From: Epinephelus fuscoguttatus
Lineage: Eukaryota > Chordata > Actinopteri > Perciformes > Serranidae
Length of the DNA stretch: 64,000 nucleotides
Direction: 5' to 3'
Assembly (NCBI RefSeq): GCF_011397635.1
Contig: NC_064769.1
Location: 18,617,207-18,681,206 of the forward strand
The first letter of the stretch is position 1; the number at the start of each line of letters is the position of its first letter. Of the stretch, positions 1 to 13,700 are shown in pieces. The notes under the pieces are model-generated. The model searched no databases and was not told the DNA's origin. It worked only from the letters and a program-made list of their open reading frames with translations. A program made the position numbers and the translations under genes.

Positions 1-230
1 AGCTCTATAAACTCAGTCAAAGCAGAAGAGCTATGTGAAGAATACAGATTAACTTATTATCTGTTTTTATGTGTTTTGATATTGCTTTTGTGAAACAACG
101 TAATACCACATCATGTAATATGTGTCCTGCTGCAAAAAAAATACCCATTTTAATAGAATTTTGTAGTTGTTTATATGAATAAACTTATTTTGTAATTTTC
201 AGTTCTGTTTTTATGGTTATTTTGTCATGT
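1..230 (+). other. Possible 3' end of an upstream plus-strand transcript
   Basis: AT-rich sequence with AATAAA at about 178-183, followed by a T-rich stretch with TGTT-like motifs. This resembles a 3' UTR end. No coding part is visible, so the gene is unknown. Confidence 0.25.
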
Positions 231-305
231 GAATGGCTGCCAGTGAAGGCACCTGCACAGCGCTGCAATAGAATTTAATGACATTGTGAATGAGGCTTTA
301 CATAT

Positions 306-1581
306 TTAACGGAACAGTGTGTAAGATTTAGGGGGATTTAGTAGCATCTAATCGTGAGAATTGCAGATTGCAGCTGAAAATTCTCCTTGTTAGAATATTT
401 TTCAGTGTTGAATTATCCGCAAAGGTGTCTTCCTCTCCAAAACAAACAGACTAAAGCAGTTTCACATTGCAGATCAGTGTTTCCCCTGTGCTGTTTGGCA
501 TGTCGGAGACAGGCTGCTAGTCCAGCACCTAATTTGTGCTCACCCTTTTTCTCTGATGAATTAAGATTCAGATGTTCAAGAGGTTTTTAACGGGAGCCAA
601 ATTATCCGCAGAGGTCTCTTCCTCTCCAAACAAAACGGACCTGGTAATTGAAATTGGTAAAAACTCTGTGCTCACCTTTTCACCCTTTAGTGTTAAGAGG
701 GTTTTTAGTGGGAGCTGAATCATCCGCAGAGGTCTCCTCCTCTCTAAAACAAACTGAGTCAGATATTTAAACTGGTAAAAGCACTGAATAAAGCAGTTTC
801 ACATTGCAAATTAGTGTTTCTCCTGCACTGTTTGACACCTTGCAAATAGGTCGCTAGCCCAACACCCCCCAGTAGGTGCTTACCTTTTTTTCTCTTATAA
901 CTTCAGATCCAGAAGTTCAAGGGGTTTTTAGCAGGAGCCAAATTATTATCAGAGGTCTGTTCTCCAAAACAAACGGACCAGGTCTCTTTCTCGTTTAGGA
1001 TTTTACTGTGAACTTAATTATTCATAGAGGACTTTTCCTCTTCAAAACAAACAAACCCAGTTATTTAAACTGGTAAAAACACAGAATAAAGCAGTTTCAC
1101 AGTTCACATCTCCTACACTGTTTGACACTTTGCAGAGAGGCTGCTAGCCCAACACCTGCTAATGCGTGCTCACCTTTTTTCCTCTTATAGATTTAGATCC
1201 TGACTTTCAAGAGGTTTATACCAGGAGCTGTATTATCTCCAGAGGTCTCTGGGTGAAAGCAGTTTCATGTAAAAACATGTTAGTGTTTTCTGTCACTTTA
1301 ATTGCAGAGGAGCTGCTAACTATGGTGGCCGAATTGAAATTGTGAAAAGGCGAAAGGCCCTATCTAAAGCTAGTGTTAGGTTTGTCCATTCCAGGCAACT
1401 GTAGAAACATGGCGGTGCATGACAGTCTTCGTGGATGAGAACCACTCCCTATGTAGATATAAATGGCTCATTCTAAGGTGATGAAAACATGACAATCGTA
1501 TTTTCAGGTGATCGTACATTAAATAAAACTTACTCATATTCCATTACTGCCAGTATAACCCCCTAAATCCACTGACCTTTA
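306..1581 (+). mobile_element. TTAA-flanked non-autonomous DNA element, family 2, copy 1, with internal tandem units
   Basis: The left end is TTAA followed by an end like GTGTGTAAGATTTAGGGGG. The right end (about 1550-1581) is its inverted match, with CCCCCTAAATCC and a decayed TTTA. Inside, a unit with the marks ATTATCCGC-AGAGGTCTCTTCC, CAAAACAAACGGAC and AAAGCAGTTTCACATTGCA recurs at about 411, 600, 720, 941, 1017 and 1223. No transposase is present. A second copy is at 62831-63552. TTAA targets suggest a piggyBac-type mobiliser, but the family was not checked against a repeat library. Confidence 0.75.
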
Positions 1582-4500
1582 TAGCACCTGCAGCTCTATC
1601 CTGCACAAGGAAAAAATGCGTTTTACTGTTGGTTATCAATCTTACCTCAAAGATATTATACTTGTACAACATTTTCCCCCATAACCATAATTTCACAACT
1701 CATAACTCAGCAGATGGAATGCTTTATGGAGATAGAAGCAAAATGTACTTGCAGTCATTTCCAATTCAAGCAGCTACAATGCATACATTTGTACAGCAGT
1801 GATGATGGTGCTGCTGGGAAAAAAATGAGACATGTAATGGGAGTTTAATGCCTTGGGTTTGCAATGCCAGTTCCTGCATTGAATTTGTGTCTGGCACCCT
1901 CTAGTGAACAGTCTCAGAAGTTGGTGTGATATTGTTGAGGCTGTCGAATCCAGCAGATGATGCTATTGTGTATAAAATGCCAGAAAACAGCGTGTTGCCG
2001 ATGTCAAGGGCTACAAGTAATGGAAAAGACCAGGGGAGGCTCTCCAATGTGCCCTATATTCCAAAAGGTCCATTTCACACCGCAGTGTGTTATCACTGCA
2101 GGTAGTTCAAATTAACATAATAAGAAAAATCAAGACTAATGCAAAACTTTATAAGGCAGAAATCTTGTGCCTTTTCCATTTAAACTACAGGAGGAAAAAA
2201 AGCATGTGTGAAGTGTTTTTCATGTTTCCATGGGGTCAGATGAGTGTCACATTTTGCATTTTTCTTTTTCCAGTTCGCTCTGCTGACTGGCCTTCAGTCC
2301 CAGGACAGGCTCATGAGTCACCCAGGGTCTCTGTGACAGAAATATTTCTAATGACAGCAACTTTTATTACCCCGAGAGTCTGATCAACAATCACACACTT
2401 TTGTTTAGGCAGTAAATGACAAGGCTTGACACTTTGAGGTTGGAGCGTTTCATGTGAGTTATTGTCGCAGTTGACCTTGTAGCAGGTGGGAAGTGCAGAT
2501 TTGACACCAGGAGAGCTTTGAGAGGATTGACTGATTTAAGACTGTTGGCAGGAATTTACGACGCAGCTGAATAACCGACAGATCTCACACCAGACCGGTA
2601 AATTCAGTGGGAATGACACACTCGCACAGGCTTAGTTAAAGACCCGACAGCAACAAAAGACGTGGAGCGTGAACAAAAAAAAAATAAAAAGCCTCTCAGT
2701 TGGAGTGCCAGAGAGCAACAAGTAAAGTGCAAACATTTTCGGTAGTCATCGGAGCAGTTGTTCTTGCCAAATATGTCTAACAAGATAGCAGATTATATTA
2801 CACAGTCTTTTCACTCACAAGACTCAGAGCAGAGAGATGAGGACAATATCAGGGCCTTCAAAGCCTCATTAGGACCCAAGAGGGATGTGAACAAGCTGCA
2901 ATTTATGATTCATTGACGTCCCCTCCTCGAGTATCTGAGAGCCAGAGCTCGCTCTTTAAAATGTTTTATCTTCAATCTATTATTTTCTTTTTACAGGGGA
3001 ACGTATGCAGCATCGACCAAGACCTCAGACTACTGCAGTCACAGTCTGAGCTGCAGCAGTTTGGAGCACCCGTCTTTTTAAAAATACACACAGCTCACTA
3101 AGAAATAAACATAAAAGACCCAGTGAGAGGCACCTAATCTCCCAGACTACATGTCTGATCCCTCTTCAAAAACTGCCTCAACTTAAATTTAAAAATATCC
3201 TGTTTATTAAAGGATACATTTCCCATTTTTTAAAATGCTTGCATCTACATTGAAACAGTTTTTGGCCCCTGCAAATGCTCCTTAAGTCCAAACTGGCTGT
3301 GACCACCACAGTTCTAAAGTTAAAGATGTGTTTTCCCCTCCTAATAAAGATGCTACTGCAAAATGGTCATCACAGTGGATAAATCTTTGAATGCTGGCTC
3401 GGGTTTTAGGTACACAGGTGTATTTTGCAAAACCACGATGTAAGCCAGCCCAGTGAGGTTAGGTGAATGTTTGGCTGAGAAAAGATCTTTCAGCCACACA
3501 TACAAGACCACCATCAAACTTCATTTAAAAGCCTAGTCCCAATTAAACGCCCAGTCCCTTTTACTAGCCCGGTGTAGCTCCACATTTTGTCAAATAATTA
3601 TTAATCGATTAGAGGCTTGGTCTGGTTGCCAAGCAGTCCATTTCTTCAGTAGAAGTACTTCAGTAGAAAATGAAAAAAGAAAAGCCACATACTATATTCT
3701 CTTATTGTTTCTCACTTTTTGTTATCATTTAGTAGCTTAGTTGATCACTTGTGTTAATTTTTCATTGGCTTTTATTCTTGTTAGTATTAGATACAATAAA
3801 TATGAAATATAATAATAATAATTTTGGGTGGCAGCTCCAAAATACTTTATAAATAGGGTGCTGAATGTCCTTGGTCCAGCACTGCATTATGTAAGACAGA
3901 AAACTTATTCTCCAGTCTCTGTCTCCCAAAAACAAAACAAACAAAAAACAAATTACACCAAAAAGCATTGCTGTATCTAGTCATATGGCTCCTGCTCCAG
4001 CAATTTTAACATTTCTCTAAGGCTGGTATTTTCAGTTAGGAAAGCACTATTGAGTTTCCTTTCATAAACAGAAAGAGACACATCACAATCCCATTACAAC
4101 AGAAAATAACACAAGACGGTGAGAGAAAAGCACACATTTCAATCATGCTCTCCTTGACAGTTTGCAAATCTATTTCCTCACACATTTCTATTATTTTCCC
4201 GTCCTGTAGTCTCTATTATTCTCTTGTAATGTTGAAGTAAGTTGTTTGTCTTGGGAAGGTAATGGTGCTGAAATGTTGAAATGACTTTTTTATTTCAAAT
4301 CCAACACAATCAAATACAATTCATTGTTAAAATCCATGTGTTTGACCACTGCTTAACCTGTTCATTAAAAAGTGAATATTGCAGAAATTATTTAATGTCA
4401 GGACAGACATTTGGATGTTCTCCTGATGTTTTTTTTCTCCCTTGCTCCCTGTTGGGTTTTTTTGCTGTTTTCCTTCCCCTCTTCTCACCCATCCTAATTT

Positions 4501-5712
4501 CTGTAGCCAGGGGTAAAATTGTAATGACGGTAATGACAAGGCTGCTGTGCAAAGAGGGATTGCAGGTCGTTGACTTAGAGGAGTGGATCAAAAGTATTCC
4601 GTGCAGAATGTCTGAGAAGTCCTCCGTCTTACATCATGCTATTTTTACAATTTGTCTCCATAACAAATTCGACTTAGAAGAGACTGGTTGCCTCATACTC
4701 TACATTTGTCCCAAATATGTCTCTAACTGGAGGTATGATGCTATAGCAACGCTGATCTGTACACCATGACGTCTTTGGTTGTTGTGCGTGGTAAACAATA
4801 GACATCAAACATAAAGTCCAACTGGAATTACACGTCTTTCAAGTAATGTCAACATCTTAAAAAAATGATAAAAGTTTTGTTCTATGAAAGGAAGATAAAA
4901 GGTCTCAGGGGAAATGGAGGGGAGTGTCGGTGTCTTTGGTTGATTGACAGCAGCTGACAGGCTGAGCTCCTGCACCTGAACAAGAGATTGGGTAAACAAA
5001 CTTGGCTATAACCATGGACAGACAATGTTTTGTCTGCATCTAAATGGATCAGTCATATTTGCAAGTAAGTTTATATGGTGTTTAATGTGCTACAGCTGAT
5101 TAGCTAATGAGCTAACAACCCTGCAAACAGATGGTAGCAGTGTACAGTACTAAACTCCACAGCCTTCATTCTGTGCAAAAATATGTTTTAAAATTCAGCC
5201 AAAACTAATATGAGATTTGTCAGTCTGATTTTGACAGGTCAAGTGGGTGTCTTCTAAAATGAGTCTTTTGGACTGTCCCCTTGCTCTGAGGGAGGGACAG
5301 TGACTCAAAGAAAGAATTTCATGTCAAAAAGGAAAATATCCACTTCTACACAGAGGACTTTGAGTTTTGTCCTTCATCTCTTACATTAGAATCCACTCAA
5401 GAGCAGATGCATGGACTGGACGAATAATAGCACAATTGATAACTATCTGAAAACCACTTAAAAAATATGAACTTGCCCTTTAAAACAATCTAGGATAGAT
5501 ATCTCAAAACCTGTGAAACTAAAACAGTCATGGCTAGATATAATTATGGGTAAAGTGAAACCTTTTAAATCCACTTATAATTGCATTATATTGCATTGAA
5601 GTAAAATTAATAGAAAACGCTACCTTTATCATTACCTGAATTTAATGTGTGTTTTCATCAATAAGTAATCAATGCTTGCAACATTGATCACCTTTAGTCC
5701 TCAGTCTAGACA
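1582..5712. other. Gene-free AT-rich spacer
   Basis: No exon-like ORF, RNA gene or clear repeat was recognised. The short ORFs here lack splice signals and recognisable protein sequence. Confidence 0.5.
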
Positions 5713-7313
5713 TTAAAGGGTCAGTTCACCCCGAAGTCAAAAATGTATATTTTTCCTCTTACTTGTGCTATTTATCAGTCTAGATTGTTTTTGTGTTAGT
5801 TGCAAAGTTGTGAGTGGAGATATAGAGATGTCTGCCTTCTCTTGAATATAATGGAACTACATGTCACTCTGCTTGTGTTGCTCAATGTGTAAAAATGTCT
5901 CAGGAGGCAGAGTGGGTCATCCATCGGAAGGTCAGCGGTTCTATCCCTGGCTCCTCCAGTCCACATGTCGCAGTATCCTTGGGCAAGATACTAAACCTCA
6001 AATTGCTCCTGATGAATGCGTTGACTGGTTGAAAACTGAGTCGCAGGTGGCATGGAAGAGCTTTAAGTGGTCAAACGACTAGAAAGACCCTACACAAGTG
6101 CAAGTCCAGTACATTTGAAGAACTCAACAGCAATGTCTCTTTCTAAAAATCATGACTCAGTTACTCAAGATAATCCACAGACCTTGTTGTGAGCAGTTTC
6201 ATGGAGGAACTATTTTCTCTGTACAGATCTACATCCGCCAACTGTATCACCACGCAAAAGGAAGCATGCATATACTCATGGACAAGAAGCTTGTACTTGT
6301 GATGGTGTGAGATGTAAACATTAATGGCATCCTCCTCCTCTGAACTGTAACGTTAGCTAGTTCAGTGGTGTTAGGTGAGCTAGCAGTAGATGCATGTTTC
6401 CTTCTGCGCCGTGATACTGTTGGTGCGTGTAGTTTGGTAGAAAGAAAATAGTTCCTACATGAAACTGCTCACAGCAAGGTCTGTGGATTATCTTGAATAA
6501 CCAGGTCATGATTTCTGGAAAGAAACATTGCTGTTGAGTTCTTTAAAAGTATTTTTCTTGGCACTTTGAGCACCACAAGCTGAGTGCCATCTAGTTCCAT
6601 TATATTCAAGAGAAGGCAGACATCTCTACAGCTGATATCTCCAGCACTCGGCAAATAAGGTAGCATGCATCTACTGCTAGCTCACCTAGCACCAATGAAC
6701 TAGCTATTGTCACAGCTCAGCGGAGGAGGACGCCATTAATGTTTACATCTCGCACTGTCATGACCATGAGTTTCTTGTTCATGAGTAAATGCACACTTCC
6801 TTCTGCACAGTGATGCATTTGGCAGGTGTAGAAAGAAAATAGTTCCTACATTTATCAGACTAGATTGTTTTGGTGTGAGTTGCCAAGTGTTATCAGCTGT
6901 AGAGATGTCTGCTTTCTCTCAAATATAAAGGAACTAGATGGCACTGGGATTGTGGTGCTCAGTGTGCCAAAAAACTTGACTTGCATGGTGATGCAGTTGA
7001 CTGGTGTAGAAAGAAAGTAGTTCCTGCATGAAAGTGCTCACAACAAGGTCTGTGGATTATCTTGAGTAAGTGAGTCAGGATTTCTGGAAAGTGATATTTC
7101 TGTTCAGTTTTTCAAATGTATGTTTTGGCACTTTGAGCACCACAAGCTGAGTGCCATCTAGTTCCATTATATTTGAGAGAAGGCAAACATCTCTGTGGTT
7201 GATATGTCCAATACTTGGCAACTCACACCAAAGCAGTCTGGATTGATAAATAGCACTACAGGTTAAGAGGAAAATTACACATTTATAAATGTTGGGTTGA
7301 ACTTTCCCTTTAA
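5713..7313 (+). mobile_element. Rearranged foldback (long inverted repeat) TTAA element, family 1, copy A
   Basis: It starts at TTAA-AGGGTCAGTTCACC (5713) and ends at CCCTTTAA (7313). Between these, segments of the family's left and right arms occur more than once: the GGTCTGTGGATTATCTTGA block is at about 6478 and again at 7047, and the TAGATTGTTTTGGTGTGAGTTGC block is at about 6861 as well as near 5780. The copy is therefore a composite about twice the length of copy C. A SINE-like insert sits at about 5911-6110. Confidence 0.75.
5911..6110 (-). repeat. SINE-like repeat nested in foldback copy A
   Basis: AGGAGGCAGAGTGGGTCATCC through CTAGAAAGACCCTACACAAG is the reverse complement of the repeat at about 24580-24875. 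It interrupts the left arm of the foldback element and is followed directly by the arm sequence TACATTTGAAGAACTCAAC. Confidence 0.65.
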
Positions 7314-10070
7314 TAACCAGCAATTACTCTTCAATAGTTCAATCACATTCATTTTTTCTGCCTCTGGATCACAGATTCCCCTGCGTTGCCATGGTTCTTG
7401 CATCTAGATGCATGATAATATGATGAAAAGAGCCATGAAAAAAGAGCAGATAATAATAATGTGGGGCTTCATGAGGACGATGGACTCACGATAACCTCTT
7501 GACTTGAGTTAATTTCATTGTGATCAATCTCCAGTTCCCCTAAATCTTTCATGATACTTTTAGAGGTGCTGCAGACTGACCTACATTTGTGCGGCTGACT
7601 CTCTCTGTAGCAGCGGGTGTCTCTCTCCCTCTCTCAGTCTCTTTCTCTCAGCTCATTGATATGCCTGATCATCAGAGGCATCGCTGAACTGGCTGATTGT
7701 CATTTTCAGCTGCAGTGCCACTGATGCATTTCATTTCCTCCCTGGGCTCTCTGTTGGTGTGATTAAGCACTTGCTGCAGTCACACTTGACAAAGAGGAGT
7801 TGGATTAATAGCACCCTGGTTTGTTTCTCCCTGGAGGGGAGAGGAGGGGGGGTACATTTTATAATATTTACATTATTTATCAAATCCCTGTGAAGGGATG
7901 TATTGTAGTGCCGCTCCAGGAGAAGTTGCTCTCTGTATGGGTGATCCTGAGTGGAAGCTACTGCTGTTCCTATAGCTCACCAAGGGGGTGCAGCAGTAAG
8001 TTGATGTGAAAGTCAGGACGTCAGGTGCTTTGTCATTTATAGTCTGAGGGCAAACTCTCAATCTGACTGAATCCTTTCCAGAATTTACACAGATTCCAGG
8101 TTAACTTACTGCAAATTGGTGTTAGTTCCTCTGAATATTTGACTATGAAAATGAGATGTGACCTTTCTCTTCTGAAGCTGAATTTGGTGACCTTTTCTGG
8201 TATTTCCAGTGTTATTATGCACTCTGTGTGGCGGCGCCATCTGAAATACAAGCAGCATTCAAAACACTGCTGGCACCGATTCCCTGTTTTTTTGGTAAAC
8301 TCTTGATAGATGTTTTGTCTCCGCGTTAAATTGAATTAGCCTCAGCTCCGCATGCCAGCTTGAACAGAGCAGAGGTGGGCAGCGCGGGGGTTTAATTAGG
8401 ACAAAAATCTGCACTGACTGTGCCTCTGTGTGGCAGAGTCCACAGGAAAAGGATGTGAAATGCCCCGCTGAGCACCAAAGACTGTGTGGGCATTTCATTG
8501 CAATTAATACAGCACCATACACGCTGTAATGCAATATGTCTTTTTCTATGTGGGTGTTTGTCAGACAGATCCTGTGCGTTACACTTTACTGTGCCCGCTC
8601 TGTTTGTCCCAGTGTGTTTAGATAATGGGCAGCAATAATTACATTCATCTCTGTCACATGGTGGTGCCAATTTACTATCCAGCTACTGTGGTGATGACAG
8701 CTACAACAAAGCAGCATTTACACATAAAGACGAGGTGTATGGCTGCTAAAATGTGCGCTTTCAATTCATCAATACACTAAATAGAACAGGATTTATTCTT
8801 GCTGTTTGCATAGGGAAAATTGTTTCCTCCGTGTGTGTGTGTGTATGTGTGTGAATAGTATCAGGCCAGGCAATGGGAGCAGAGAATAAATCACAGACTT
8901 AAAAAAAAAGCAACAAAATGAAAACATTTTCTGGTATAATTTGTGTTCAGGTAGACTTTAGGAGAACATGTCCTTAAGTTGAAAAAAAAGTGGCTGGAGT
9001 TATAACATTTTAATCCCAACACAAAACGTCCTTGACGTCAACAGAGTGTGCAGGGTAGTCGCTGCTGTGGATCCCTTTAAGGCATTTTTGCTGTCTTTTT
9101 ATTAGTTAGTAAACACTGGAGAGCACTATGAAATATGGGGGGAGAGAGGGAGAGGGTGATAACATTCAAAATGGTCCCCAACCCTGAATGTTGCATGCAT
9201 ATGAATACTAAGCGCACAGCATGCACCTTTAGACTACAAAGCCTCCCGACTTGCTGATATTACAAAGAAAATCTCGCAATTTATCTGTTTGTGAGGAATT
9301 AAACAGACGAATATGTTTTTTATTCATGAATACACTGCAGTGCTTAGCCTTTTATACTCTGCTTTGATTGGACAGAGAAAAAAAGGTTTTACAGCCACCA
9401 TGTGCACAATTGAAAATGTTCTGTTTAGGCGCTGTGCAACGGCAGTGCTGAAAAAGACACCATTTATCTGACCTGAGTACACAGAGTAATGAACTGTCTC
9501 CTCTGCAGCACTGATCTCCATCTTTAGGACTAGGTTGATAACACATCCCCGACTTTCAACAGGGCTCATAACCTGGCTGACATTGTGATGCTCCCCGCAG
9601 TCATTACGACTTTCTGAGTCAAAAAACACATAAGTGGTTTACTGAGAGGCGGCAAGTGTCTCATGGTCATGTGAGTCACACTGTACTGTCGTCAGCAAGT
9701 AAAATAGACCATCTGATGTGTGACAAATGTTTAGCTTTACTCAAATTGTACATGCTATGTGTTGTATTTCTTCAGTAAAGAATTATTTGTGCATTCTGGT
9801 AAACAAAGAGAATTTTTTAAAAGAATATCTGTAGAGTTTTTTTTTCAACAACACTGCACAAGTCATAGAAAAAGCAAGATACAAGGGGAAAGGTCAGAGA
9901 GAGAGCAACACAAATGCTGTAGAAGGTTACATGAGGATATCTGAGAAACAAAATTAAAAACAGGCTTACTCATCTCCCCCCAACTACAACTTTTCATTAA
10001 GTTACAGTGTGCAGATCCTGTCTGTGTGATTTCTTCTACATGTATCACATACATACTGTACACAAACAAA
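7314..10070. other. Gene-free spacer
   Basis: No coding exon was recognised. It contains a short GT microsatellite near 8830-8852. The ORFs in this stretch (for example 8259-8534 and 9324-9629, minus strand) have no family resemblance and no exon signals. Confidence 0.5.
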
Positions 10071-10781
10071 TAAGTCATATTTTTCCTCTTACCTGTAGTG
10101 CTATTTATCAGACTAGATTGTTTTGGTGTGCGTTGCCAAGTGTTGGAGATATCAGCTGTAGAGATGTCTGCCTTCTCTTGGATATAATGGAAATAGATGG
10201 CACTCGGCTTGTGGTGCTCCATTTTCATGAGCAAGGACCACGCCACAACAATATGTCTTTAATTGCAATTCAGGAGGTGTTAGTTGTTGAGGAATGGTTG
10301 ATGGATTTAAGTGGGGGTGAAGGTGTAAGAGGGATGACTTCTGTTAGGTTGGTCTGGGAGGATGAACTGGAGATCGGCCAGTGTGGGGCTTCCATCTCAG
10401 CGTTTTTCCCACGCAAGCTGATTACAGACCCGCCAGACGGTACCAGAATGTGACATGGGAGAGGTATGCACCAGATTGAATAAGGAGAGATGCGGGAAGA
10501 AGGGAAGACAGGATGAAGGATGAAGGGTAGGGAAAGGGAGGATGGGTCGAGAAATCTGAGACAAACAGAGCAGGATGGGTTGACCAGGCATAAGTAGGCT
10601 TGGCAGGTATTCAGGGGTGCGGTTGAGGCGTGGCCCTGCTGCCGAACCTAAGTTAACATATTAACTTTATATATTGGATGAAAGGCAGCTCACACCAAAA
10701 CAGTCTAGACTGATAACTAGCACTACAAGTAAAAGGAAAAAAAAATATAGTTTGTGATTTTGGGGTGTACTGTCCCTTTAA
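10071..10781 (+). mobile_element. Foldback TTAA element, family 1, copy B, decayed, with unrelated core
   Basis: The left terminal about 150 bp (10071-10225) and right terminal about 100 bp (10682-10781, ending CCCTTTAA) match copies A, C and D. The core from about 10235 to 10680 does not match them. This is either a deletion derivative filled by another sequence or a different subfamily with shared ends. Confidence 0.6.
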
Positions 10782-13700
10782 GACTGCGTAAACCCTGAGA
10801 AAGTAAAGTGTCACGCTCCAGCCTTGGTCGGCCCTTGGGGACGAACAAAACTCCACCACTGACCCAAAATAACCACATAAGACACCTTAAAACACTCAAA
10901 TCTATGGGATTTATGAACAAAGCAAGCAAAGAAGACAGAAAAAATCCCAGTCTGAGAGGCAGTAGGACCAGCAGTCCCCACACCAGAGGCCTCTCTCCTC
11001 TGCTGCTCTCAAGCCCCTCCTCCATGCCAGGTACAATGCATCTCCTTAAGTAATGCAGCACACCTGGGCAGACACTGCTACAACAGTCCATAGTTCAGTT
11101 ACAAACACTATTTATTCTTTAACAGAAGTCATCTCGTAAATATAAAGTCAGGTTGAATGATCACTTTCACCCTATACTGAGTCCTGGTAACTGCAATTTT
11201 CCTCCTCCATCCACAGACCACAGGTGGATATGAGACAGTTTGATGAGCATGAAAATCATGTGACGTTTACCCCATTCAGCTGATCTATATGTAGTTGAAC
11301 AAAAATGTAAAACTGTGGTGTGACACATGGTGAAAAGAAAACAAAATGCAGGTGCGTCATGAGGTGTGGAATTGTCAACAGTATGTCAGTTGAAATGAAA
11401 GGCAAAAGAAAGTGAGAGATTTAGGTTCGTAAAGCTGACGCATGCTGAAGTTTAATGACATCTATAAATGGTGATTATACATCATGTGGCAGACCCAACG
11501 GAGACGGGTGATGAGCATTCAGGCAGGGTGTCCACGAGGGCAGTTGGTGTGTCAGGGCGCACATGGGTGATGGAGGGTAACCAGTCATTTGGGATTTAAA
11601 ATCCAGAAGGGCCACTTAACCACATGGACTGAGTAATGAGTTCACTGTGGGGGTGTTACCGTAGGCTCATGCAAATGCCTAAAAGTAAAAGCAATTCAGT
11701 GAAAATGACAGAGCCTGCAGGCAAGACACGCTGACACACTGGAAGATGTGTGTGTGTATCAGGTGGTTGCAGACTCTTTGTGTCACAGCAGCCCTCGCTG
11801 TCATTCCAACAATGAAGCCGTTTCTCTATTCAGCCTGTAGAGATGATGCAGAAGTAAGTCCTTGAGGGAAAAGTTGTGGTTTAGACTTGTTTATCAGCAT
11901 CTGCGTGCGTAGTCTGTTGCAAAACAGGAGCATGCATATGAGGTGGTATCAGACGAGGTTTGCCAGCATGTGAGAAGAGGCTTGTAATGAACGAAACATT
12001 AATTTTGGCTCACAGATCTATACAGCTGACATTTTGTAACGTTAAGTGCAATAAACTCAAAGTAATTTCCGAAAATTTACACCCTGAGGAAATGTCAATA
12101 AATCCGGTATAATTCATTTTAAGTATAGAAAGGTCTAATCCATCATGAGTGACATTTTCAGCTCTTGCGCTTAGGTGTCATACCCTGCTATCTCACACTG
12201 ACTCCCAGTCACCTGTGTGGATTTAATTTTAACTTCACTTCTTGCTTGTTTTGATGGACTCATGCAAAGCCACGGGGAGGACGGAGTAAAGATATTAAAT
12301 CTGGTAATGCAAATTTTTCTAATTTCAGACAGTAGTGAGCTTGCTTGACCAACCTTTACTTTGCATTTCACAGCGACTGTTGAGAATTTATAGTGCTAAA
12401 AACCACCAGAGGTTAGACTGTATAATCAGCTTATAGTGTAGCCTACATGTGCTCATTTGTAGGAATGGTTTCATATCCTTCAACAAATTTTCTCTGGGGG
12501 TCATTCATTGCTCTGGCATTCTGGCTTTTATTAATGCTTTACTTTATACCTGTGTATTTCATCTTGTCTTTAGCCATATGCTCGCAGCATCTGTCTGTGA
12601 ATGGCAATGTTGTTCAGTTGGTTCATCATTTTGGTCAGACTGAAATACCTCAGCTTTGGATGTATAGTCTGAAATCTTGTACAGGCATTCATGGTCCCCA
12701 GAGGTTGAATCCGAATGACTTTGGTGATCTCCTAACTTTATATTTAGCACCATCATGAGATTGACAACTTTGTTAATTTGTGAAATATCATTACAACTAA
12801 CATATCGAGTATAGCTGTTACAGTCACTCATGAATCCCTCCCTAACAAGACGAGTTGAAACAGGCAACTACTTACAATGCTACTTACATTGTAAAAACCT
12901 GCCGGTTTACACCAATGCAGCTGGATGAGATGGTGTATCATCTCTATGTAACAACTCCAGTTCTGATTTCCAGCTTTTCAAGTTTATTTTGTTGCTGAAT
13001 GTAATTTGTAGCTTCTTAAAATGTGAATGAGGATAGTGATAGTGAGATACTGGCTACAGCTGCATTTGTAGTAGTGATGAAACAGTGAAAAACAGACCGA
13101 AATGAGCATCAGATGGACTGTATTCATAGTAAATAAACAACTGGCGCAAATGAATCAGTCAGTGAGAATGTGTGTGTGAGGGGGCATAAGCACATACAGC
13201 GAGCAACAGCGACCCACCGTCCAACACCGGCACACCATGAGGACAGAAACAGAGGGCTCGGCAGAGGTGAAGCACCTGCTCCAACAAGCTAACATGCCAC
13301 CTGCGGTCATTTTGACTTTATCAGTGGACTTCACTACAAGCCGATTGGCTGTTGAAACAAGTGACATGACATATGTTCTAAAACCAGCCGCCAGCGATTT
13401 GACCAGCTGAGTTGCAGGTGACATCATCACTGGCTTGAGTTGCGCTCAGACCAGCCAGTTACTGCTATAACTTGTCACTGCAACGTTCTACAACGGTTTC
13501 ATCTTGTCAGGAATCATTGGTCTGAACTGGGCTTTAAAGTTCCCCTCTAGATATGTTTTCATGTATGTAAAAATACTCATATGATTAATATTTAGTTTAA
13601 CAAGGTTTTTCCCACCTAAAAAGTAAAAAGCAAAAGCAACCTCACCCTTAGTAAGAATTTCTGGATCTGGTCTCTGCTCCGCCGACTACTGCTGCATTTG

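Noticed and set aside
306-1581. Regularly recurring units, considered as a CRISPR-like array
   Set aside because: The units are degenerate, unevenly spaced and bounded by transposon ends in a vertebrate genome.
4281-4769. Plus-strand ORF of 162 aa
   Set aside because: The composition is like translated non-coding AT-rich DNA, with no family match and no exon signals.
10007-10453. Plus-strand ORF of 148 aa
   Set aside because: It runs through the end of a foldback repeat and unrelated sequence, with no recognisable domain.
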